The notes under the pieces are model-generated. The model had not been told where the DNA came from, searched no databases, and was given only the letters and a program-made list of their open reading frames with translations. From contig NC_061476.1 in assembly GCF_022581195.2 (NCBI RefSeq), positions 2,340,098 to 2,404,097 on the forward strand: a stretch of 64,000 nucleotides of DNA. The letters are read 5' to 3'. Source of the stretch: Helicoverpa zea. Taxonomy: Eukaryota; Arthropoda; Insecta; Lepidoptera; Noctuidae. The stretch's first letter is position 1, and the number at the start of each line of letters is the position of its first letter. Made by a program: the position numbers and the translations under genes. Of the stretch, positions 48,712 to 59,799 are shown in pieces.

Positions 48712-48904
48712 TAACGGCCAGTTTCTTCATCAAAAGTAAAAGTTAAAGTAATGTCTAAAGTAAAAGTAACGGTCAAATTCGTTTTTTCAAGGCTAAAGTG
48801 ACAGCAAAACTAATAGAAAAATTGAATTTGACCGTTACTTTTACTTTAGACATTACTTTGACTTTTACTTTGGCTTTATCTTTTGATGAAGAAACTGGCT
48901 GTAA
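48712..48904. mobile_element. Fold-back MITE, copy A
   Basis: 193 bp, nearly a complete palindrome: TAACGGCCAGTTTCTTCATC at the left, GATGAAGAAACTGGCTGTAA at the right. Arms of about 75 bp are made of TAAAGTAAAAGTAACGG-type words. Copy B lies 286 bp away in opposite orientation. Confidence 0.85.
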
Positions 48905-48966
48905 ATCTGCTGAGACTCTTTTTGGTCTGATCGATATAAATAGTTGCATTCCTTTTCATATTTGTA

Positions 48967-49128
48967 CAAGCTTTCATCAGCGGTTTCACCGGCGTTAGAG
49001 AACTACTTCGCGCACCTGGATAAAAGAAACCTTCTTCAATAAACGGGTCATCAAATACTGAAAGAATTTTTCAAATCGGACTAGTAGTTTTTGAGATTAA
49101 CGCGTTCAAACAAACAAACTTTACAGCT
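48967..49128 (-). repeat. Helitron-like element between two fold-back MITEs
   Basis: CAAGCTTTCATCAGCGGTTT, TAAACGGGTCATCAAATACT and CAAATCGGACTAGTAGTTTT match the 31004-31175 copy. Confidence 0.65.
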
Positions 49129-49189
49129 CTATAATATAATATCAGTGACTATACCTAACTAACGTTTTAAATCAATAAACTAACACAAC

Positions 49190-49382
49190 TAACAGCCAGT
49201 TTCTTCATCAAAAGTTAAAGCCAAAGTAAAATTCAAAGTAATGTCTAAAGTAAAAGTAACGGTCAAATTCAATTTTTCTATTGGTTTTGCTGTCACTTTA
49301 GCCTTGAAAAAACGTATTTGACCGTTACTCTTACTTTAGACATTACTTTAACTTTAACTTTTGATGAAAAAACTGGCCGTAA
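49190..49382. mobile_element. Fold-back MITE, copy B (inverted)
   Basis: Same family as copy A. The asymmetric centre (TGCTGTCACTTTAGCCTTG) is the reverse complement of copy A's, so it is inverted. The right tip is GAAAAAACTGGCCGTAA. Confidence 0.85.
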
Positions 49383-49889
49383 GTAGTATAATTTCAAAGA
49401 GTTTTACAGTAAAATTACAGGTACATTAGTAACACTAGTGATTCAAGTATAATTTGCACTGCAAAGCTGCATTGAATGCAGTGAAAATGACCCGATGTAA
49501 GCCATGCACTGCCGAATGTGTAATTTGTAGAACAAGTGCCGATCGATTCGACGTTCTTATAGGAACGTTTTTTTAAATGGGAATTATTCTAGTAAGAAAG
49601 GTTAATGGGTGCTTTTGGTAACAGTTAGAAAGGGTTTAGAATATGAAGTGTTACTGTAGGTTATACAGAAGAGTATAAAGGTGTAACTGTTAATAGATGA
49701 GGAGGGAAAATGTTACGAAATTTCGTGTAGTAAGAAGTAAAAAATAACCCCAAAATACTGCAGTCATTATACCACGCTATATCGAACATTTTACACCCAA
49801 CGAACAACGTACTATGCGCACTATTTGTATGTATGTTTGTGAATTTATACAACATTAATCATTGCTATTGGAAATTTAAATTATTGGGC

Positions 49890-50110
49890 CTCGAATTTGC
49901 GTGCACACATGGTGGTGCAACCTCCCCCCGCCCCGCCCGCTGGGGTGGGGGCGAAGTATTCGAGGGTGGGGGTCACGCACTCCCTCCCAACTATCGCCAC
50001 CCTGGCCCCCAACTATTTCGGGGTGGCCAGTGGGCATAAAAAAAAAAATAATAGTATTCCACCTGCGTCCGCCGGGCGGAATTCGTATTGACGTGCTGTT
50101 AAATATGGAT
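49890..50110. other. GC-rich structured island inside the large intron
   Basis: Contains CTCCCCCCGCCCCGCCCGC directly followed by TGGGGTGGGGGCG, then CGAAGTATTCG, GGGTGGGGGTC and, further on, TCCGCCGGGCGG. The C-run/G-run pair can form a hairpin and the G-runs could form a quadruplex. No convincing ORF or splice sites on either strand. It may be an enhancer, promoter or PRE-type element. Confidence 0.45.
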
Positions 50111-50114
50111 ATCG

Positions 50115-50127
50115 GCCGCCATTTTGT
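50115..50127 (-). promoter_or_regulatory. Pho/YY1-type motif in a GC island
   Basis: GCCGCCATTTTGT matches the extended YY1/Pleiohomeotic consensus. It borders the GC-rich block 49890-50110. Similar cores are at 45254 (GCCGCCATTTTT), 47240 (GCGGCCATCTTT), 53130 (AAAATGGCCGC) and 60288 (AAAATGGCCGACA). Confidence 0.35.
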
Positions 50128-50149
50128 TTTATGCTGATAATTTTGGCAG

Positions 50150-53100
50150 CGGATTTTACATTTAAACTGGCTGCATTGTACCGAATTTAATGTTTTATAT
50201 TGTATTTCGTGTTTCTATATATACATGTTGTGCTAATAAGGTATTGTGTTTAAGCTGTAATTTAGAGCTGAAATCGTTCGATAGATGGGCTGGTTACGCG
50301 AATTAGGTAATAAATCTGTGGGCTATTGAATCCGCGTTAGGTAACAGTAATCGTTATTCAAATAAAACTCCGTTTGAACAACAAAAGTCATGCTAATAAT
50401 TCGGAAAGAACATCAATATGCAAAATTCGACGAATTGCTACCGAGTTGTAACTTTTAATTGTAATCGATTCAAGAAAAAACAGACTGTTCAAAGTATTTC
50501 TTAAGTTGGTAAAAGTAATAAAAAGTGCTTGTCGAGGGTTGAGAGAACGATGCAAAGTTTCTTACCGAGAGGAATCCTTTTTTATCTTGTCGGTTTTTTT
50601 AATTTTCACCGCGGCGCTATCTCGCGAATGCTTCAGTGGTCAAATAAAAACTTAAGGAGTTTTCAAGGAATAGCAAAAGCTGTGGAGAGTTCAGGTGAAA
50701 AAGTATTCAACATTTCTTTTGTTTTTAGTTTTTATTTGTATTTGTTTAATAAAGTATTAGTTAGTTCAAACATAAATAATATAGACACTAATTGCAGCGT
50801 TAGAATTAATCAATAATATTCCTGAAATATTATTTAATTTCAGGATAATATTAATTGTATATATACCTGTATATTTTCATCGTTTAAATTTTATAACTAT
50901 AGAAACGACCGATACCTAAAAATAAGTTTTAATTTGAGGAAAATATCTTATTTACGACTAAAATTGCAATTACTATTGTTAATAATATTTCGCTGCTAGG
51001 TACAAAAAATGTGGTTAATTGGACTCATTTGTATGTATGTAATATAAAACTGTGAATCATTCTATACTTATTAATATATAGGTGTATTTAATAATAATTG
51101 TCGACTTCGTACAAGTGCATAATTCCAAACTCGTAATAGTAAAGACTGATGTCCTAAACTATTTACTTAGTACAGAATCCCATTTCACAGTGCAAAATCA
51201 AGTTAAAAATATAAGATACAAAAGTAAAAAAAAAAAACAGAGAAAACCATCTCCATAAAAACTAATTCTAAAAAGAAAAACTCGAAAGATAAAATTTCTT
51301 AACCCTCTCCACGCCACTCTAAATCTAAAGCAGTCAAGTTAAGAAAGATAGCCAGGCAACTCCTGAAAAGGGTACACGTTTCAGCGACGAGTAAAAAGAT
51401 TCAACCGAAGGAGCGGGTTAAGCGAAAAAAGCAAAAAAAGCAAACGTTTTGCGCTCGGGAAAAATGCAAAAAGAACAAAAACTATAGTTGGCAAGTTTTC
51501 CTCAAGTTGCCGTAGTCTCCTAGGGCTGCTAACGAGTTTCCTGTGTGTATTTTATCTTAATGTTTTGTAGTAATTAATGTTTTTTTCTTAATCTAGGTTA
51601 ATGTTTGTTTTAACTTTAGGTTTAAGCGTAACTATCTGTTAAGGTATATGAAACAGGAAATAAGGACGCCGTTAAAATTTAAGTACGAAAAGAGACGGTA
51701 CAGTTTTCTGATATACCTAGTATAAACTTGTAGTTTCATTATAGCATGAAGGTATCTTCTAAAGCTAAATGTATATTATTACGAAATATGACTTTAAAGC
51801 ACTCGCATATTGAATTGTATGCCTTAATGCAGTTCCTATAACAACAGCGAGACACCATTCAATATTTCTAAAGACAAAAAACAAAAGACAGATCTCATTT
51901 CCCCGATCAACTGCCAACCCTGTCACTAACTAAGATCGTGTGAATAGTAAGAGGTTGGCCCGGGCATCAGTCCCTGGCGGCAATTATTTTTATTCGCCCC
52001 CCACCTCCCCGTTGAGACATCGGACATTTTCCACTAAAAAAAATGTCCCCAACTTCGGGACAATTTAAAAATTCATCTGCAGTCGCAGTGTTGAATCCGA
52101 TTTTAATGTCGATTTAAAGTTCGTAGTTTGAATTTTTTTTATTTTATTTTTATTGGAGTAGATGTGAAATGAATGAGCGTGGATTTTATTTTTAGTTGCG
52201 AATCGATTTTGTGGAAATGGCGACTGCGGTGATACAAAGTTGAATGTTGAACATACCTACTTAGTTTGCATTAGTGGACGATTTATTTGGACCAGAGCTT
52301 TTTATGTTAGGGTGAAAAATATTGTGTACCTATTCGTGAACTATTGTCTACTATACTAAGTAAAAAATTACCGTAACTATTACTGAATATTTTCATAAAG
52401 TCTCCACAATTTTAAGCTAGTTCAAAATTTTAACTAAATAAAACTTGACCGTTATTAACAAACTAAGTAAAAACAAAACAATACGTACAGTATAAAAATC
52501 TTCCGTTTCGAATTAACCCTTTGAGGCATTTTTTGTCTTTGTCTATTGTCCCTAAAACTTAACCCTTCGATTACCTGTTGTTCGTAACATGGACAGAGGG
52601 GCCGTGTGTCAATCTGCATTATTTTTTGTACACCGTTAATTATTATTTTAACGTTTACAAACGAGCTGTTTTTATTAATATCATGTGATTTGTTCGTGCT
52701 TATTAATTTGACTTTTTATTAATTTATTTAGTCACTTATAAAAAAATAGTATGACTTTTAGTAAGTTTTATAAAATATAAGTGAAATCGTTAGAAGATTT
52801 AAACATAAGCTTACGAAACAGATTCTTTACCTACATATACCTATAGTAGAAGTTTGCGGAGCTAGACTGAAATTGTGTAAGGCTAAAACTCGTAGGCGAA
52901 AAGGTATTCACAGACTTTAAGCCTAATCCGTTATGACCGCACTAGGATTCAGACAACAATATAACTATTATTACAATTCTCCATTCAATCGCAAATAGAT
53001 AATAGACCAACGAGACATATATCAATCCTTTGTTAATTATAAAAATAATAATCGCTATTATTTTTCGAAAGGGTTGTGACCATCATTGTTCTTCGTGTAG

Positions 53101-56100
53101 ACAAAAATACCAGTGGACGATGACCCCAAAAAATGGCCGCAGCTGCCCAAGCCATAATAGTCGTTTGTTAGCCAATATCGCCAAAATAATAGTACGGCCA
53201 CTATTATTATGCTAATAAAAGGCGCAAGGCTATTATTTTGTTCACAGGTACGGAAAGAATATCTTCCGGGACGTTTTAGACCCCATTGTGTCCGAATGTT
53301 TGTCGTTGCAGTTGCAGGGTTAGTTTTTTGTACTAATTTTTATTATTGACCGTCTCTTCCGTGTCTAATTTTGATGAATTATAAACCATATGGTAGTGAA
53401 CGGGTTATGTTTTGAGTTGCATTCGGTTTTGATATTATTATTGCTTTTAAAATATTTGGTCTTGTACTTAATTAGCGATACCACATACTCAGTAGCAAAT
53501 AACTCACTTAAAATTAATTACTTTGCATTTACATATTATGCTAAAGATCGATAATAATTTAATAATTAATGTAAGACTCCATGTAAAGAAGATACCTACA
53601 AAAAATATTCCGACTGTACCTAACCCTTAAATGCAAACGTGATTCAAAATCCTCTCTCTAAATCGAGCAATTAATCACGACGATTCAAAAATAGGTTTTC
53701 CAATTAAGATGCACCGCATCATTCTTAACACATTCGTTCGATTGTTCCAAAATTGAATTCTAATCACCGTTCCTCGCACAATGGACCCGCCACGCCCCCA
53801 CGGTGCCAAAAAATAGGGAAAATGGAGAAAATTTTCCTTTCTCTTATAAAATCGGTTCGATTCTTGAAAGGAGGCGAGCAATTAACTCGAGTATCTTTTG
53901 AGTTTAAATTAAGTGAAAAAAAAAAAATGGGGGATGAACGATTTCTTGAAAACGTCTGGGTTATTCTGAGATCTATTGATTTCGTTAATAGTGTGTGTGT
54001 GTAATTAGATTTGCCTTTATTTTTGCTACCCTTTTATAAAATATATTTCTTTGAGGAAGTGATACGTATAGATACAACATACCATTTTAAGAGCGTGTGA
54101 ATGGGGTTTCAGAAATAATTTCAGCGCAAAGATAGTTGCAACTGCGCTTTTTCGCTAACAGCATCGCCACCACCAATAAATTATAACAAAATATAAGATA
54201 AATATCAATAAAACGTACAAACAAGCTAACCCTACCGCTGCAAAGGTCGCGAATGCCCGCACGCAACAAAATCCAAGCTCGAGCTCGTTATACATCTACA
54301 TATTTTTGCTAAACAAAACCAGTTTTAGCCGGTAACGTGCGGTATTGCACAGCGTGTACCGTTACTTCGCATCTGGTGATGCAACTTTTGATGCCTATAA
54401 TAACATAATAGTGCACTTATCTTTGGATACATATCCAGGTAATGTGTGCGTGATAGCTAAATTTGTATAAGCAAAAAAAAAAAACGGCATATCAGTAACT
54501 TTACTACTGCAACTGTAAATCAGTGAATTATTTCATTAATGTATCAACAAATAAAATGCAAATATCAGCACTGGTGTTCTAATTAATGAAAGTAGACAAA
54601 TTCCTTTTAAAGGAAGCCGTGAGTAAAATAACTATTTTACAATACTTCCTTTCAACGTCAAATAATAAATAAACAAAAGACTACAAAAATTAGCATGTCT
54701 CAACAATTAATTGCGAAACGCATTATCCATTGTCTTTCTAGAGTAAGTAATTAAATTAAAAAAAATTAAGAGCAACACGCAATCCTATTCTTTAGCTAAT
54801 TAAAGAAGGAAGAATGAAAGAAACGGCTAAGTAGCAAGTTGGGAGTGTAAAAAAAAACAAAAGGTCTCCAAAGTCTCCATAGGGATTTGAATTTCGAACG
54901 AGAGAGTTTGCGTGTTCGCGTCAGTTCGCGGCGTTCCATTTTTGAATTTTTATTTTTTCGCTAATTGTGTCACGATTTGCTTTTGTTTTTCGTTTCTTTG
55001 TATTCTACTGTCGCTTTTGTAGGGTTAAGATATGATTTAGATTATAAAGCTTAGTCACAGGCAGTTCAGTTGAATGTTGACTCAAAATTATTACGATTTA
55101 ACCGTTTGATGAAGAATGCAAAGTAATGTGACAACAATACAATTTAGCTACATAAATACAGCAACATTCTCATATAATACCACACATAAATAGCAATCAA
55201 CTTCAATCGAAGTTATTTAACCCTAAAAACACAAATAACACTTTCGATACCAAAGAAAAAAAATACTAATCACCAGACTTCCGTGACCCTATCCGATTTT
55301 TTCGATGTTTTTAATCGAAATAACCATAAAACTAATATCATAAATCGATTTAAGGTTCCGGCGGACATCTGTTGTTCTTATGCAGTCATAAAGTGATCTT
55401 GGGATACCGGAATAAGGCCATCAGTAATTCAGTATTGCTAGTGATTTTTAAAGGGATTTTTTAACGTTTTTCGGTAACATGTGGGATCAACAGATGTTGT
55501 GCGTCGAAATCTCGGAGTCAACGGACTGATCGATAAAGACTGTTATAAGTATTTCTTCTGGTTCTTGATAGGTTTTTTTTGAGGTACCGGAGAAAGTTTT
55601 CGTGTAAACGGTTACGAATACTTACTGCATTGGATCTTTAATATTTTTTCTTTTTTCTACCTTAAATTGCGAAAATTATAAAAGTGATTGAAATTAAAAT
55701 ATGTTGTAGGTATATTTCACATTTTACTTTTTGTCAACAATACAAGTTGTACATAATGTCCACTGCCATAAAGGTAGTTAAAATTAAGTTCCTATTAGAA
55801 ATATTTTTGAAAAATTCTACATCAAGATATATTATTTAGTATAAATCTGCGTGCAAACTATTATTGCGTAGCTATTTCAAAATGTCTCCTCTCGTTAAAA
55901 AACAAGTGCTACATACAGTTCACACAAGAGAATAAAGTTTTGTTTAACAAAACGTATGTTTAGTAAGGAAACCTGTTTTTCTGTAACTATATTGTTCCTT
56001 AGTGTCTATTCATTATGCGATGGTAATTGTCATGTTAAAATTGCCTTCTTTGTTTTACAAATTGTGTCCTCGATGTCTTAGAGTGGAGGAAAAAAATGTT

Positions 56101-58700
56101 TTTAGCTCACGAGAGTTGTTTAAAATAGAATAAATGTTCATATTTTCTTTTTATTTTTAGAAATAAAAATGCTCTTTTTTAGTTTAGTTTTAATTTTAGC
56201 GTAGTAACAATTGACCGTGTGCATGTTAGGGTTAACAATTTTTTTTTTCACTAAAATTATTTTTTAATTCTTTAATCTGTATCAAAACAAAAATAGTTTC
56301 TATGGATAATATACAGTTTCACACATCATCTTAAAAAAAATCTTGAACATTTCGCACCCTAAAACAATTTTTACTTACCTACCCTACCATATGGCTGAAC
56401 AAAAGATGAACAGTAACAATCCCAAGGAGTTAAAACACAAAAAAGGTTATAATTAATAACAGTCGTAATTATTCTTTGTAAGATTAATTGAACCTTATTT
56501 GTTTTTTTCACTATTGTTTTTTTTTAGACTGTGATTAGACTTCTTTTGTTTCTTTATGCTTCGCCAAAGGTATTGTTTTGGTATATTTTGACGAGATGTT
56601 ATGGAAATAGACGCTTACGCTTACATTGGTAAATCATATTAGAGAGTTTCGTAATGTTTTTTCCTTGTTCAGACCTTGAATTTCACTTCATTTTGGGATG
56701 TGAACTATATTTCATATAAGGTAAACTTTATTTGTTTTGCATGTATGACTAATTCAAAAGTAAATGAATTGTTCAAAAATTATCTACCTACTCAGTTTTT
56801 GTCCAATACAAAGGTTACAAATATTTCTCCCGTTCCAAACGTCCCGCACAGTGGGCCTAATTAAAAAAACTCCAGACAATTAAAAGAGGGTGCGACACTA
56901 AGTCCGATTTAATAACCAATCGAGACCGACACCTAGAGAAAGTAGCAAAAAATTCAAAGAAGAATTTCTTCCCCAATATAATTTCGTAATCGCCGGACCG
57001 TACGTCCGGTTCCGGCAAAAAACTGAGATACGACCTTCGGGAGCCTCTTGTCAGAATTCGTGTAGTGTGGATAAGATAGGCGGGACAATTAGACGTTTTA
57101 TTGACAAGATAAAAAAAGATGAACCTTTTATTAAAAATATTTTTATTTTGGGCTATTTTTTAACAAAACACATATTTTTCATTTCCAAAGAAGTAAAACC
57201 ACTGCTAAGCATTCATTTCAAGCTGTACATTTTTTTCTTAAAAAAAAAAACAAGAAAAATCTGATTCTAAAAAAAATCTAAATTAAAAAAAAATAAATAA
57301 AACGAGGCACATCCACTCAATTCAAATCGGCGATATGACGTCAATATTTACCCGGGTAAAAGAAGGTGGCAAAAAATAAATTAGGCAAAAGCTCATTTCG
57401 GCTGAAAAATCTTTCGGGCGACATCTGGGGCCCGAGGGGTTGGTAGGGAGGGGATGTGATTTCTTTCCCATTACTATTTGAACACTTAAGTGGTAATGGC
57501 GGACTGCGCACCGTTGAGTAGGTACTCAGATGCACAGGGTTAGAAATTGGCATTGATGTGGGCGTGATTTTGATTGAGTGAGTTTTTTTTTTGCGGTTTG
57601 TGTGTGTGTGTTTTTTTTTTAATATTTTTGAATGTGTTTATAATTATATTCCAATCTTTAAGGGCAGTATAATTTTGATTAGATTAGTTAATTATTTACT
57701 TGCTTGAAGTCGTTGTGTCCAGTGTTTTTAAGAACTTGTTTCAATTATGTTTAAGCATCATCATCATGTTTAAACACTGTTATAAAAACTTAACTTTTAA
57801 CGGAACTTTTAACGGAATTTCAACCCAAAAAAGGGTTGACGTCAAAAACTACAGAATATTCGTCCCTATCCAACAAAAATCTCTCAGCGAAGGGTTAGGT
57901 GTACTTCAAATTAATAGAAAGATAACTTTGGTGGTTTCTTTTATTTTATAAAAAAGCAAGGGTTTCAACCTTTGGTTTACTTTATATTATGGACTTTGTG
58001 AACTTTAACCTTTCTGCTAAACATCTGAACATTATTTTTAGATAGCCACGCCGTTCGAAGTATGGCGCATAATTAAACTTTAATAACGAAGGAAAAAATA
58101 AATTGTATAGAAATATAACGTGTTTATGATAGATTAACTATCAACTGTTTGACGTAATAAAGTTTATATTTATGAAACTCAGAAGACACAGTTTGCCACG
58201 ACTCAGTAGGTAGTTCTAAACTCAAAAAACCCAATCAATTAAACATCTTCAAAAAAATAAATTGAAACGTTAAAAAATGGCTCAAACATCTATATAGGAA
58301 AAAAGAAAAATACGGAAAAACAAACGGAATACTGAATGGGAGGCGACGGGCGCTAATTTGGACGCAAACATTTTGTGAAAATCAAATAAAAGCCGATCAC
58401 GCGAAACAACCTTTTTTCCATCTCGGTTTCTGCAAATAGACTACAGTTTTTTACACTTTGAACGATCTTGATACTTGATTATTTGTATTTGAGTAGATAT
58501 TTGTTCGATGTTTACACTCTGCTAAGGTTATACTTAAATGAAAGATGTATGTAGGTATGGATGTTTGCTCCGGTTTCACACTAAAGCTACTGATTCAATT
58601 TTGATGACTCTTGACAGTAGGTAATAGCGTAAAAATCAGAATAACATAGACTTTTAATCTGGGTGCATGAAGTTCCGTTAACAGTCAGAGCTATATTTTT
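50150..58700. other. Unique AT-rich DNA, probable intron interior
   Basis: No transposon recognised. GC-richer patches lie at 51300-51540, 51930-52030 (GCCCCCCACCTCCCCG), 53085-53200, 54890-54945, 56990-57030 and 57400-57540. None shows an ORF flanked by splice sites. They are candidate regulatory elements. Confidence 0.4.
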
Positions 58701-58775
58701 CACATGACAGCACAGCCTTTTTTACGTTATTTCATATACACACGTAGCCTTTATTCCTAAATAACTAGATATATG

Positions 58776-59138
58776 ATGATGATGATGTCCTCCTAGCCGA
58801 TTATCGGCTACGGCGGCTGTTCTCATGTAAAGAGATTAGCCAACTACGCAGGACATATTAAAGTGCACGAGCATTTGCGCAGACACAGGTGCACTCACTA
58901 TTCCTTCACTCTCATAACCCGATGGGACGGCAATCCGACACGACCGGTAAGAGATCAGGCGCAGGACCGACATTTACGTGCTCTCCGATGCACGGGTTTA
59001 TCAATCACCAGCTTCCAGGCTCCGGGCTGCTTTGTGAAAGTCTTCTAAAACCCACAAAGCGATTTCGGCCCGACTCGGGAATCGAACCCGAGACCTCGTG
59101 CTCAGCAGCCGCACTTGCGACAGCTAGACCAACGACAC
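58776..59138 (-). mobile_element. tRNA-derived SINE, family 1, near full length
   Basis: Runs from GATGATGATGATGTCCTCC at the left to the head GTCGCAAGTGCGG/TTGGTCTAGCTG complement at the right, with an intact B-box (GGAATCGAACC). Very similar to the 8565-8931 copy. It is the only full SINE in the right half of the window. Confidence 0.85.
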
Positions 59139-59209
59139 TAGATATATAACAGAGTATCATGGAAATAAAATACCTATTGTAACTAGCATTACATATTTTA
59201 AACATATAG

Positions 59210-59354
59210 GGCCTTACTACAAAAACTTTAAACCCTGTTTTACACTTGTCTAATAAAATTTTGGCTGCAAAATGAACCATATGTCAACGTCATAATTTGA
59301 CATTTTTTTAGACAAGGCATAAACTGACGTTTAAAAGTTTTTGTGGTAAGACGG
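59210..59354. mobile_element. Small non-autonomous TIR element, copy 2
   Basis: Almost identical to 24772-24916, including TTGGCTGCAAAATGAACC and ATGTCAACGTCATAATTTG. Flanked by ATA on each side. Same orientation as copy 1. Confidence 0.82.
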
Positions 59355-59799
59355 ATATAGTGTCCATAATATGTAACACAAACGCCTTAAAATCACTATA
59401 ATTACCCAAGTAGGTATTTTCCAAAAATAAAACACAAGTATCAAGACTAATATTCCCACTACACCCTGCCCTCTTTTTCTGAAGGGTAGCACAAAGACGC
59501 GGTGGAAAATGAAAAAAAGCGACAGAAAAAAAGATAACTGAATCCCCGAAGTTGAACCAATCATGGAAATTACGTCGTTTTCTATTGGACGATTCTGTTT
59601 TGTAATATTCTTTTTAACAAAAAAAGTATTTCTATTTGTTTTTCGACCGATTAGCTGGAATTTGTAGGTTGTTTGTTTGTTTTTTCGTGAAGAAATGTTT
59701 AAATAAGTATGATGTTGTAATGGAAATGTTTTTGAATAGGCTTTTCTTATAATATTTGGGTGGTTTTCCAAGATTTTGTTACTATAAGATTGTGTCTTA

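Noticed and set aside
59331..59771. 146-codon minus-strand ORF
   Set aside because: It is AT-rich, starts inside a small TIR element, and its hydrophobic and low-complexity text matches no family I know.
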